Shown: in pieces, positions 1 through 8,834 of the stretch
Layout: the number at the start of each line of letters is the position of its first letter
How positions within the stretch are numbered: position 1 is the first letter of the stretch
The notes under the pieces: generated by a model
Databases searched by the model: none
What the model was told of the DNA's origin: nothing
Seen by the model: the letters and a program-made list of their open reading frames with translations, nothing else
Made by a program: the position numbers and the translations under genes
DNA from: Bacteroidia bacterium
Lineage (GTDB): Bacteria > Bacteroidota > Bacteroidia > B-17B0 > Aurantibacillaceae
Assembly (NCBI GenBank): GCA_016787895.1
Contig: JAEUTN010000022.1
Span: 310,001-374,000 of the forward strand
DNA length: 64,000 nt
Direction: 5' to 3'

Positions 1-3000
1 GCGATGGTAATGTTTTGCTGGTTGCTGTTGTATGCATTCGGACCGGTCCAGGTGTAGGTCACACCTGAATTGTTGACACCTAACTGGAAACTTTTTCCTT
101 CACACACCGGAGCAGAATTAAAAGGCACAGGTAGCGGTAAAGGATGAACCGTTGCGGTTTGCGCTAAGCTTATAACACAAGGGCCGGTAGTGAGTGTAAG
201 GGTATAAGTTCCTGAAGCAGGAACAGTAACATTCGGAATAAAAGGACTTATTGCTGTTGAGGTAAATCCATTGGGTCCGCTCCAACTGTAATTCAAGGCC
301 CCGGAACTGGCTCCGGCATTGAATGTGAGCGTTTTGCCAAAACACTGTGGACTGTTGCTGGTAAATGAAACCACCGGCATTGCGGTAACAGTTGAGTGAG
401 CCACGGCGGTGTTGCTGCAACCCTGAGGACTTGTGGCTACTACGGTATAATTGCCGGAGGCATTTACAACCGGGTTGGCAAGGGAAGGATTTTGAGAGAA
501 AGAAACAAAACTATTCGGACCCGCCCATAAAAATCCTGCACCGGGAACAGAACCCGCACTTAGGTTTAATGTTTGTGATACACATACCGTTGCTCCGTTA
601 GCCGATACGCTTGGTGTAGGATGTATGGTAAGGGTCCCCTGCGCAGCCGCCGTGCAGGAATTGGCCGCAGTAACCGTTACCTGATAAACACCACTTTGTG
701 TGGGATGTGATACACTTAAGGTATTGGATTGAGTAACTGAAACAAAACCATTCACGCCCGACCATTGAAAGGCTGTTCCGGTAGATACACTAAACAACAC
801 GTTACTATTTTGACAAACAGGACTATTACTTTGAAACAAAGGATTGGGAACAGGTTTTAAAATGATGGAGGCCGTGGCGGATGAAGTGCAACTCAGTGCA
901 GAACCTACCACTGTATATTCTGTGTTTACCAAAGGATTATCGGTATAGCTTGCACCGGTGAGGCTCAAAGGAGTTAAAGCCTGCCAGGTGTAACTACTCG
1001 CCCCGCTAACACTGAGTGTGCCGGTTTCTAACGGACAGATGGAGGTATTAGAAACCGAGAGTGTAGGATTTTGAATATAATCCACCAGAATGGTTTGGCT
1101 CACCACACAATTATTGCCATCACTGCTTTGAACTGTATAAATGTATGAACCCGCGGTAACTTCACTTGCGGTAAACGTATTGGTTGAAGGACCATTCGTC
1201 CAGGTAAAATTATAAGCAGGGCCTGGACCCGGTGTGCCCCCCGAATTGCTTGCGGTGAATGTTATTGAAGTTCCTGCACATGTAGTTGGTGAAGAAGCAA
1301 CAATCACAGGATTTTGAGCAAAGGGTTGTGTAATGATGAACATATCGTTGATCGTACAGCCCGTTAACGCATCAGTGACCGTGGCGTTCCATAAACCGGA
1401 ACTTAAATTGCCCGGATTAGGTGTGGTATAACTCAGTATGCCGTTGGTCCACAAATACGATTGGTTTCCGCTTCCTCCTGCAATGTTGGAATAATTGGCT
1501 GTGCCCGTGGCAGCCCCATGGCAGGTGAGGCTGGATGCATAACTTAAACTTCCCGTCAGAGGTATAAGCGAAGTGAATAAGGTGGTAGCACTATACGTGT
1601 AATTGTTACCAAAATCATGGACCGTGATGGTATAAAGTCCGGGACTCAAGCCACTGGCAACCGAATTGGTTTGGGCCGTGGGCTGCCAGGTATAGGAAAA
1701 CGGACCCACGCCACCAATAGCTGTAACCGTGGCAGAGCCAAGATTAGCACAGGTAATGGAAGTACTATTGACTGAAATGCATGATAAAGTAATATTCACT
1801 GCATTTTGAATCGTATCGATGTAAGTACCATTGTTGTAATTCAGAATGAGGGAAACCGTATAGGTTCCCAAACCCGAAAACTGATGAATAGGATGGGCAA
1901 CCGTTGTGGTATTCGATGGTCCTGAGCCCGGGTCACCAAAATTCCATAACATGCTGGTGAGTGTTCCACTAAAAGCGAAACATCCAACTGCTGCCACCGT
2001 TTGCTGGGGCGGACTTGTGAAGGAGGCTGACATACAACTAATACCATTGCTCATGGTACCTATTGTAGTTGTAAATTGCATGACAGGAGGAATAAAACCG
2101 CTCGTAATAAAATTCGGCAAACCCTGAGTGCTTAGATTTGGTGAAATGGATTGGCCATTGTTTATGTAATTGCATCCTGCGCCGGGAGCATTTGGATTAT
2201 CAATAACGCCTAAAAAATTCTGACCCGAATGCGCCACATATATCTTTCCATTGGTGGCCAGCTGCATACAACCAAATCCGTTCGTAGAGTTCCAGGTGTA
2301 CTGGGAAGCCGCAATGGCAGTGGCTGAACCGGCACAAAGATCAAACTGATGAAACTTAAAACCCGACCAAGCGCCACAATAAACTTTCGAAGCATTGGGT
2401 GAAAACTCTACCCATACCGCGTTTCCTCCGGCAGAAAGCGGTAAAGCCATGTGATTGGATAACTGCCCGGTGGTGGTACTAAAATCATATATATCAAGTA
2501 TGGAACTTGAACAACCTGCTGCCACTTTGGTCCCATCCGGAGAAAGCTTAATGCTTCCGACCTGATTCGAATAATTCGCAGTAACATTCGACACCACAGG
2601 CACCGTATTCACACCCGCCGCCGTTACAAGATAGGCGAGGTAGGTGCTGACATTATAAAGCCTGGTAAGCACCCACACATCTATTCCATTCGCATGTTTT
2701 ACAGAGGTTACTTGTTCGGTTGTAGGCGTAACAAGGGGAATGTTAATTGCCGTGATAGACCCAAGCCCGGCCGCAAGGGACATGTCAACAATAGAATACC
2801 GTAATCCGATTGTACCGCCGCCAAAATTGGCGCTGTTTGAAAAAACAAAATAAATGTTGTTGTTGCCGGGCTGTTTTACAATCACTCCGGATTGGCAGGC
2901 AGATGGGTGCCCCAGCATGGCGCCCGGAGCAGGCATCGCCGAATGATTGGCATTCCAGGCGTTGATGCCATTGGTGTAAAACAACAAATTTCCGGCCCCG

Positions 3001-3200
3001 TCAGAAATGGCAGAACAGCCCTCCGGTGAAGTCATGGCCCCGGTAACTACCGTTGGGGGATTGGTCATAAAATCCAATCCTGCATTCGCGCCGAAATACC
3101 ATTTTTTGTTTTCGTTTTGTGATTGCAGACTACCAAACACAAAGAAAAAAACCAGAAAAGAAATTCTGTGTAAAGGAAATATAAAGCGACTGAAAGTCAA
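1..3200 (-). CDS. Giant secreted Ig-like/PKD-repeat surface protein, 3' end outside the window
   Basis: The reading frame is open from position 3200 to the left edge, so at least 1066 residues are present and the C-terminus is missing. A TTG start at 3200 is chosen because a good promoter (-7 box 3216-3223) lies just upstream and a hydrophobic signal peptide follows at about residues 12-25. The mature protein begins near a KWYFG motif (about residue 34), typical of Bacteroidota proteins with a beta-propeller-like N-terminal region; this spans roughly residues 30-340. A PKD-like segment follows (WNFGDPGSG), then repeated Ig-like modules of about 70 residues with recurring SYTW or WSGPNGF cores. 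The most likely role is a T9SS-exported adhesin with a C-terminal sorting domain beyond the edge; that end is not visible. It shares a long collinear block with the protein at 26215-31041. Confidence 0.85.
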   Translation of the reverse strand, partial: MTFSRFIFPLHRISFLVFFFVFGSLQSQNENKKWYFGANAGLDFMTNPPTVVTGAMTSPEGCSAISDGAGNLLFYTNGINAWNANHSAMPAPGAMLGHPSACQSGVIVKQPGNNNIYFVFSNSANFGGGTIGLRYSIVDMSLAAGLGSITAINIPLVTPTTEQVTSVKHANGIDVWVLTRLYNVSTYLAYLVTAAGVNTVPVVSNVTANYSNQVGSIKLSPDGTKVAAGCSSSILDIYDFSTTTGQLSNHMALPLSAGGNAVWVEFSPNASKVYCGAWSGFKFHQFDLCAGSATAIAASQYTWNSTNGFGCMQLATNGKIYVAHSGQNFLGVIDNPNAPGAGCNYINNGQSISPNLSTQGLPNFITSGFIPPVMQFTTTIGTMSNGISCMSASFTSPPQQTVAAVGCFAFSGTLTSMLWNFGDPGSGPSNTTTVAHPIHQFSGLGTYTVSLILNYNNGTYIDTIQNAVNITLSCISVNSTSITCANLGSATVTAIGGVGPFSYTWQPTAQTNSVASGLSPGLYTITVHDFGNNYTYSATTLFTSLIPLTGSLSYASSLTCHGAATGTANYSNIAGGSGNQSYLWTNGILSYTTPNPGNLSSGLWNATVTDALTGCTINDMFIITQPFAQNPVIVASSPTTCAGTSITFTASNSGGTPGPGPAYNFTWTNGPSTNTFTASEVTAGSYIYTVQSSDGNNCVVSQTILVDYIQNPTLSVSNTSICPLETGTLSVSGASSYTWQALTPLSLTGASYTDNPLVNTEYTVVGSALSCTSSATASIILKPVPNPLFQSNSPVCQNSNVLFSVSTGTAFQWSGVNGFVSVTQSNTLSVSHPTQSGVYQVTVTAANSCTAAAQGTLTIHPTPSVSANGATVCVSQTLNLSAGSVPGAGFLWAGPNSFVSFSQNPSLANPVVNASGNYTVVATSPQGCSNTAVAHSTVTAMPVVSFTSNSPQCFGKTLTFNAGASSGALNYSWSGPNGFTSTAISPFIPNVTVPASGTYTLTLTTGPCVISLAQTATVHPLPLPVPFNSAPVCEGKSFQLGVNNSGVTYTWTGPNAYNSNQQNITI
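643..1770 (-). repeat. Ig-like block collinear with one in the gene at 26215-31041
   Basis: Minus-strand translation from TSITCANLGSATV to VTAANSCTAAA matches, module by module, the segment encoded at about 27975-29065. Identical runs include SICPLETG, VSGASSYTW and YTVVGSALSC. Confidence 0.75.
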
Positions 3201-3215
3201 GCAGTTCAGTTTTAC

Positions 3216-3246
3216 CAAATATAATGAATCAAAAGCCTTTGGTCAA
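3216..3246 (-). promoter_or_regulatory. Bacteroidota-type promoter for the giant surface protein
   Basis: On the minus strand a -7 element TATATTTG (3223-3216) matches TAnnTTTG, and a TTG -33 core lies at 3246-3244 with 20 bases between. Transcription should start near 3209, just before the TTG start codon at 3200. Confidence 0.55.
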
Positions 3247-3340
3247 GTAATTAACTAGGCCAAAACCTGTTTTTACTCAACACAATCAGGAAAATTGTTG
3301 TAAGAATAAAAAGTAAGTTCCGCTAATTCGGGTGAATCGT

Positions 3341-3835
3341 TCAGGCAAGAGCAATACCAAGGATGATCAGATCTCTCCTTTGGCCGTCCATTACAGCTAC
3401 ACCGGGCAAATGGGCCCATTGCTGAAACCCCAGTTTCTTAAATAACCTCAGACTAGGGGTATTATGTCCAAACACATAAGCCAAAATGGTGTTAATGCCC
3501 AAGCCCGGGGCCTTTTCAAGAGCATACGCAATGGCTGTTTTACCCAGGCCCTTGCCCTGAAAGGCTTGCTCAATGTATAAACTCAACTCTACTGTTGCGG
3601 AATACGCCGGACGTCCGTAAAAGTTCGAAACACTCATCCAGCCGGCATAGTTGCCCTTGAGTTCAATCACCCAGGCCGGACGATTCCCTTCCCTGTGTTT
3701 TTCAAACCATTTTTTCCGTTCCTCCATACTCTGGGGTTCCAGGTCGGCCGTGGCCATGCGTCCGGGAATACTGGCATTGTAGGTACCAAGAATATTTTCA
3801 AGATCTTTTTCTTCAGCTAATCGGAAGGTCACCAT
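3341..3835 (-). CDS. GNAT N-acetyltransferase, phosphinothricin acetyltransferase-like
   Basis: A 164-residue single-domain GNAT protein. It begins with the RLAEEKDLENILGTYN-type N-terminus of the PAT/YncA (MnaT) family, has the acetyl-CoA pyrophosphate-binding signature QAFQGKGLGKTA at about residues 92-103, and the family's FGHNTPSLRLFKKLGF motif near the C-terminus. Members acetylate the amino group of small substrates such as methionine derivatives or phosphinothricin; the substrate here cannot be read from sequence. It is the last gene of an operon, 2 bases after hflX, and is probably co-transcribed with it. Confidence 0.85.
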   Translation of the reverse strand: MVTFRLAEEKDLENILGTYNASIPGRMATADLEPQSMEERKKWFEKHREGNRPAWVIELKGNYAGWMSVSNFYGRPAYSATVELSLYIEQAFQGKGLGKTAIAYALEKAPGLGINTILAYVFGHNTPSLRLFKKLGFQQWAHLPGVAVMDGQRRDLIILGIALA

Positions 3836-3837
3836 GC

Positions 3838-5037
3838 TTAGTACAAAAGGTTATTGTAGGGGTAACGTTTGATGTGAAGCTCTTTCACCAGAGTGTAAAT
3901 CGTTTTTTTTAACTCCTCCACATTGTCCTTGTTTTTGGCACTGATAAACAACACGGGTTTGTTCAGGCCTTTCATCCAGGTTTTTTTAATCTCATCAAGA
4001 GAAATGTTTTCCTTGTGCATGGGTGTTAAATCGTGTTCGTGTTTTTGCACATAGCTAAAGGCATCGGTTTTATTGAACACCAAAATGACCGGTTTGTCAC
4101 CGGCTCCTATGTCCTGCAGGGTTTGTTTCACCACATTGATGTGTTCTTCAAAATTTTTGTGAGAGATGTCCACTACATGAATCAGCAGATCCGCTTCCCG
4201 CACCTCATCCAGTGTGGATTTAAAACTCTCAACCAGCTGAGTCGGGAGTTTGCGGATAAAACCAACCGTATCACTCAAAAGAAAAAACAAATTATCAATG
4301 GTTACTTTGCGCACCGTAGTATCCAGCGTGGCAAACAATTTGTCTTCGGCAAACACCTGACTTTTGCTGAGCAAGTTCATGATGGTGCTTTTGCCTACGT
4401 TCGTATAACCCACCAGAGCTACTCGAATCAACTCCCCCCGGTTTTTACGCTGGGTGGCCATTTGTTTGTCGATATCACGCAAACGCTCCTTTAGCAAGGC
4501 AATTTTATCGCGCACAATACGGCGGTCGGTCTCAATTTCTTTTTCTCCTGCTCCACCACGCGTTCCGGTGCCACCTCTTTGACGTTCGAGGTGGGTCCAC
4601 ATGCCTGTGAGTCGCGGCAAAAGGTACTGGTATTGGGCGAGCTGTACCTGTGTTTTGGCATGAGCCGTTTGTGCCCTTTGTTCAAATATTTCCAGAATGA
4701 GCGTGGTGCGGTCGAGGATTTTTTTGCCCAATTCCTTTTCCAGATTTCGCTGCTGTGAGGGAGAAAGTTCATCGTCGAAAATCACCACATCAATCTGCTG
4801 TTCTTTCACGTAGTTTTTTATTTCCTGAAGTTTACCTTTTCCAATAAACGTGGCTTTATCCGGTTTTTCAAGTCGTTGGGTAAAGCGGTTTTTGGTGGGC
4901 AAACCATAGGTCATGGCCAAAAAAGCCAATTCATCGAGGTATTCTGTGGCTTGTTCCTGGTCCTGTGTTTTATTGATGACACCAACCAGAATACAGGTAT
5001 GCACCGGTATAGCGGTGGAAATGGCTTTGGCTTTCAT
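3838..5037 (-). CDS. hflX: GTPase HflX, ribosome-associated
   Basis: A 399-residue cytoplasmic GTPase. The N-terminal HflX domain (about 15-195) includes the Gly-rich linker RGGTGTRGGAGEKEIE (154-169) and a helical region. The G domain follows with G1 GYTNVGKST (210-218), G3 DTVG (256-259) and G4 NKTD (322-325). HflX proteins bind the 50S subunit and split or rescue stalled ribosomes, especially under heat stress. Length and motif order are normal. The gene sits between a cytochrome c gene (6-base gap) and a GNAT gene (2-base gap), so all three probably share one transcript. Confidence 0.96.
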   Translation of the reverse strand: MKAKAISTAIPVHTCILVGVINKTQDQEQATEYLDELAFLAMTYGLPTKNRFTQRLEKPDKATFIGKGKLQEIKNYVKEQQIDVVIFDDELSPSQQRNLEKELGKKILDRTTLILEIFEQRAQTAHAKTQVQLAQYQYLLPRLTGMWTHLERQRGGTGTRGGAGEKEIETDRRIVRDKIALLKERLRDIDKQMATQRKNRGELIRVALVGYTNVGKSTIMNLLSKSQVFAEDKLFATLDTTVRKVTIDNLFFLLSDTVGFIRKLPTQLVESFKSTLDEVREADLLIHVVDISHKNFEEHINVVKQTLQDIGAGDKPVILVFNKTDAFSYVQKHEHDLTPMHKENISLDEIKKTWMKGLNKPVLFISAKNKDNVEELKKTIYTLVKELHIKRYPYNNLLY

Positions 5038-5043
5038 TCAAAT

Positions 5044-5664
5044 TTATTGCCCTTTGATGCTGGTGTTCACGTATTCTGCCACCGCCTGAGCTTGTTCAGG
5101 ACTCAGTTGAGACGCAGCAGGCATCATGCCTTTGCCCTGGGTGATGATTTGGTTGATGCCGGCCAGATCCAGCTGGGTTTTGCTCAAATCCTTTGAACCC
5201 GACATGCCCAATTTTCCATTGTTTCCGTGGCAGCTCGAGCAGTTGTTTTCATACAAAGCTTTGGCATCGCTCAGCATTTCATTGCCTTGTTTAGGAATTC
5301 CTTTGCGTTTGTGGTAAACTTCTGCCACCCCATAGGTTCCGGTAATTAACAGCAGACTCAGTGCGGCCAGAATTTTGTTGTGTTTTTTAAAGCCAACAAT
5401 GGCAAGGGGAATGGCAACAGCCACCATAACCAATTTAATCCAGAACAAATAATCGTATTTGCCTCCGAATGGCAGTTGCGTGGAAAGGTATATGCCGGTG
5501 AGCAAAAAAAGTACAGAGATAATCATTTCAGACACCCTGAACTTTTTACTGAATGTATCAAGGAGTTCTTTTTTATCGCTGATGAGCAAAATGGTTTTGA
5601 TGACGTAAATCAATAAAAAAAGTGTCACCACCAAATAGTGGGTATGCAGCAAACCTTTTACCAT
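5044..5664 (-). CDS. Membrane-anchored cytochrome c with SirB-like membrane domain
   Basis: A 206-residue protein with two parts. Residues 1-118 carry four hydrophobic segments (about 8-27, 46-62, 74-92, 97-115) resembling the SirB family. Residues 132-206 form a class I cytochrome c domain with one heme-binding motif CSSCH (142-146) and a likely axial Met at 180 or 181 in GKGMMP. The heme domain would face the periplasm and carry electrons in the envelope; its redox partners are unknown. It is the first gene of the hflX operon. The SirB assignment rests on general pattern and is less certain than the cytochrome call. Confidence 0.85.
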   Translation of the reverse strand: MVKGLLHTHYLVVTLFLLIYVIKTILLISDKKELLDTFSKKFRVSEMIISVLFLLTGIYLSTQLPFGGKYDYLFWIKLVMVAVAIPLAIVGFKKHNKILAALSLLLITGTYGVAEVYHKRKGIPKQGNEMLSDAKALYENNCSSCHGNNGKLGMSGSKDLSKTQLDLAGINQIITQGKGMMPAASQLSPEQAQAVAEYVNTSIKGQ

Positions 5665-5744
5665 AGTTTAATTTTTGGCTTAAAAATAACACTATCTATC
5701 AAGAATAAAAACCCCGCCGGGCTTCATAATTTGCTATTTGTGCA

Positions 5745-5752
5745 TAAATTTG
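5745..5752 (+). promoter_or_regulatory. -7 promoter element upstream of the amidohydrolase pair
   Basis: TAAATTTG matches TAnnTTTG. It ends only 7 bases before the ATG at 5760, so the transcript would have almost no leader. No convincing -33 box was found at the usual distance. Confidence 0.35.
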
Positions 5753-5759
5753 AGACTTC

Positions 5760-8700
5760 ATGAACCGGAAATCACTGCTCCTGCTTGTTTTGTTTTTTCT
5801 GGCCTTTGCCATAAGGTCCCAAACTACTTTTCCAAACAACGGCGCGCCCCACCCCAGGCACAGCGTTCATGCCTTTATTAACGTTTCCCTTTTCCTGGAT
5901 TACGAAACCTTCATTAACAATGGTACGCTTGTTATAAAGGATGGGCTTGTTTTTGCTGCCGGTGAAAAAGTAAACGTACCAAAAGAAGCCATTGTGCACG
6001 ACCTGAAAGGAAAATTCATCTACCCCTCGTTTATTGATTTGTTCAGCGATTACGGTATGCCTGAAACCGGCGCACAACGCCCTGCCCGAAATGGTCCTCA
6101 AATGCAAAGCAACGTAAAAGGCGCTTATGGTTGGAACCAGGCCATACATGCTGAAACCGAAGCACACAAACTTTTACAGCATCAAAAAGACAAAGCCGAT
6201 GAATACAAAAAAGCGGGATTCGGTATAGTATTGACCCATAAACGGGATGGCATTGTGAGGGGCAGTGCAAGTCTTGTGAATTTAAGCAACAAAAAAGAAA
6301 ACGCCTGCATTGTGAAGGACAGGGCCGCGGCGGTATACTCTTTCAGCAAGGGCAGCTCCACGCAGGATTACCCCTCTTCTCTGGCCGGATCTATAGCGCT
6401 GTTGAGACAAACCCATTACGACGCGCAATGGTACGCCACGGCGAAAGAAAACCGGGATTACAACATCAGCCTGGAGGAGTTCAACCGATTGCAGCAACTT
6501 CCCTCCCTGTTTGAAACCAGAGACAAATACGACATTGCACGTATCGCTCAGTTGGGAAAAGAATTTGGCATGAATTATTTGGTGAAGGGCTCCGGCAATG
6601 AGTACCAGCGCATCAGCGACATGAAAGAAAGTGGTTTGAAATTTATTCTTCCCCTCAATTTTCCGGATGCCTATGATGTTCAGGACCCTTTTGATGCAGA
6701 AATGATCACCTTAAGTGAGTTAAAACACTGGGAACTGGCCCCGGGAAATCCATCCGCATTCGAAAAACGATTCATCCCTTTTTGTTTAAGCAGCAGCGAT
6801 CTTAAAAACAAAGAGCAGTTTTTTCCACAACTTAGAAAAGCCATACAATACGGCTTAAGCGAAAAAATGGCCCTCAAAGCCCTCACCTATCAACCGGCGG
6901 CTTTTATGAATGTTCAGAACCAATTGGGCGCCTTAAAACCGGGTTATCAGGCTAATTTTTTTATCAGCTCAGCTTCCATTTTTGATGAGGGGGCCGTGGT
7001 GTTGCAGCACTGGGTGCTTGGTGAGGCAGAAACCTTTTATGATCCTGAAAAGCCTGATGTGAGAGGTGAATACGTGTTGAAAGCAGGAAACAATAATTAC
7101 AAGGTGAGCATCAAAGGCGAGTTGTCAAAACCTGAATCCAAAATTCAGGTTGACACCTCCAACCGGAAATTTACTTTTTCATTTGCGCCTCCCTTGTTCA
7201 GTTTCAGTTTTTTGTACGACTCCCTAAAAACAGTCAGAGCCACTGGGCAATACAATGCCAATGAAAGAAAAATTACAGGCCGGGGGCAGTGGGCGAATGG
7301 TGACTGGTTTGATTTTGAAATGTTACAAAATGCTGCTGCAGACAGTGCCACTACGAATCTGAAAAAAAGACCTGCGCAGAACCTGCAATTGGGCAAGGTG
7401 ATTTATCCTTTCACGGCCTATGGGGAAGCCTTACCGGAAAGCGAAGGAGCCTTTCGTGACAGCTGGACCGCATTTAAAACCCGCTACAAAGCTATCCTGA
7501 TTAAAAACGCCACAGTTTGGACAAACAGAGGGGATACCGTTTTGCAAGATTATGATGTGTATGTTGTGGATGGGCGTATCGTGAGAATAGCACCCAACAT
7601 CGATGCACCCAAACTGGCTTTTGCCAAAATCATTGATGCCAAAGGCAAACACCTTACACCTGGTATTATTGACGAACACAGCCACATTGCCCTGAACGGA
7701 GGTGTGAACGAAGGCACAGAAGCCAGTTCGGCGGAAGTGAGAATGGGAGATGTCATCGACCCTGAAGACATCAACATTTACCGTCAACTTTCCGGTGGTG
7801 TTACAACAGCTCAGCTGCTCCATGGTTCAGCGAATCCAATTGGCGGACAGAGCGCGCTGATTAAATTGCGCTGGGGTCAGAATGCAGAAGGATTAAAATA
7901 CGAAAAAGCGGCACCTTTTATAAAATTTGCCCTGGGCGAAAATGTAAAACAAAGCAACTGGGGCGATCACAACGTTATACGTTTTCCTCAAAGCCGAATG
8001 GGTGTTGAGCAGGTGTACATGGATTTTTTCATCCGCGCAAAGGAATACAAAACCCTCAAACAAAACTCCGGCAAAGGGGCTGTTTTCCGCATCGATCTTG
8101 AGCTGGAAGCCCTCTCTGAAATTTTGGAGAACAAACGTTTTATCACCTGCCACAGTTATGTTCAAAGCGAAATCAATATGTTGTTGCACGTGGCGGATTC
8201 ATTGGGCTTTAAAGTCAATACCTTCACGCACATTTTGGAAGGGTACAAAGTGGCCGACAAAATGAAAGCCCATGGGGTGCACGCCTCAACCTTTTCCGAT
8301 TGGTGGGCTTATAAAAATGAAGTGATGGAAGCCATTCCTTACAATGCAGCACTTCTCACCAAAATGGGTGTGGTTACCGCCATGAACAGCGACGATGCTG
8401 AAATGGCCAGGCGTTTAAACCAGGAGGCGGCGAAAGCGATTAAATATGGTGGCGTAAGCGAAACCGATGCTTTAAAAATGGTGACCCTCAATCCTGCCAT
8501 CTTGTTACACATCGACGACAGGGTTGGAAGTATTCAGGTGGGCAAAACTGCCGACCTGGTGGTGTGGACCGATAATCCGCTTAGCGTTTACGCCAAAGCC
8601 GATAAAACCATCATTGATGGTCAGATTTATTTTGACAGAGAAGAAGATGAGCGTTTAAAAGCTTACATCAAATCAGAGAGGGCTCGCCTGATTGCCAAAA

Positions 8701-8834
8701 TGCTTCAGGAAAAACAAGCCGGTGCTGGAACGCAAAAGGTAAAATCCAAACCCCATCGCTTATACCATTGCGATACCATGGAAACGTATGGGAAAGAAGT
8801 ATTAAATTCATCAGAACTGGAAGTACATGACTAA
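5760..8834 (+). CDS. Exported amidohydrolase-family protein with two tandem modules
   Basis: A 1024-residue protein with a signal peptide (about 1-21). Two imidazolonepropionase/dipeptidase-like amidohydrolase modules are in tandem. The N-terminal one (about 30-430) has the fold's edge signature (LKGKFIYPSFIDLFSDYG) but lacks the metal-binding HxH. The C-terminal module (about 575-1000) keeps the HSH at residues 640-642 (TPGIIDEHSH), a later TFTH, a MNSDDAE motif and the C-terminal GKTADLVVWTDNPL strand. Such proteins are metal-dependent hydrolases, often acting on peptides or cyclic amides; the substrate is unknown. The gene overlaps the next amidohydrolase-like gene by 8 bases, suggesting translational coupling. 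Confidence 0.88.
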   Translation: MNRKSLLLLVLFFLAFAIRSQTTFPNNGAPHPRHSVHAFINVSLFLDYETFINNGTLVIKDGLVFAAGEKVNVPKEAIVHDLKGKFIYPSFIDLFSDYGMPETGAQRPARNGPQMQSNVKGAYGWNQAIHAETEAHKLLQHQKDKADEYKKAGFGIVLTHKRDGIVRGSASLVNLSNKKENACIVKDRAAAVYSFSKGSSTQDYPSSLAGSIALLRQTHYDAQWYATAKENRDYNISLEEFNRLQQLPSLFETRDKYDIARIAQLGKEFGMNYLVKGSGNEYQRISDMKESGLKFILPLNFPDAYDVQDPFDAEMITLSELKHWELAPGNPSAFEKRFIPFCLSSSDLKNKEQFFPQLRKAIQYGLSEKMALKALTYQPAAFMNVQNQLGALKPGYQANFFISSASIFDEGAVVLQHWVLGEAETFYDPEKPDVRGEYVLKAGNNNYKVSIKGELSKPESKIQVDTSNRKFTFSFAPPLFSFSFLYDSLKTVRATGQYNANERKITGRGQWANGDWFDFEMLQNAAADSATTNLKKRPAQNLQLGKVIYPFTAYGEALPESEGAFRDSWTAFKTRYKAILIKNATVWTNRGDTVLQDYDVYVVDGRIVRIAPNIDAPKLAFAKIIDAKGKHLTPGIIDEHSHIALNGGVNEGTEASSAEVRMGDVIDPEDINIYRQLSGGVTTAQLLHGSANPIGGQSALIKLRWGQNAEGLKYEKAAPFIKFALGENVKQSNWGDHNVIRFPQSRMGVEQVYMDFFIRAKEYKTLKQNSGKGAVFRIDLELEALSEILENKRFITCHSYVQSEINMLLHVADSLGFKVNTFTHILEGYKVADKMKAHGVHASTFSDWWAYKNEVMEAIPYNAALLTKMGVVTAMNSDDAEMARRLNQEAAKAIKYGGVSETDALKMVTLNPAILLHIDDRVGSIQVGKTADLVVWTDNPLSVYAKADKTIIDGQIYFDREEDERLKAYIKSERARLIAKMLQEKQAGAGTQKVKSKPHRLYHCDTMETYGKEVLNSSELEVHD

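Noticed and set aside
118..420. Short opposite- or alternate-frame reading frames along the left-edge gene (for example 118-420, 1841-2047, 2210-2395)
   Set aside because: The minus-strand frame with codons starting at positions equal to 2 mod 3 is open through the whole region and gives Ig-like modules; the others are shadows.
4033..4494. Plus-strand frame of 153 codons antisense to hflX
   Set aside because: It is the complement of the conserved GTPase domain and has no recognisable domain or start context.
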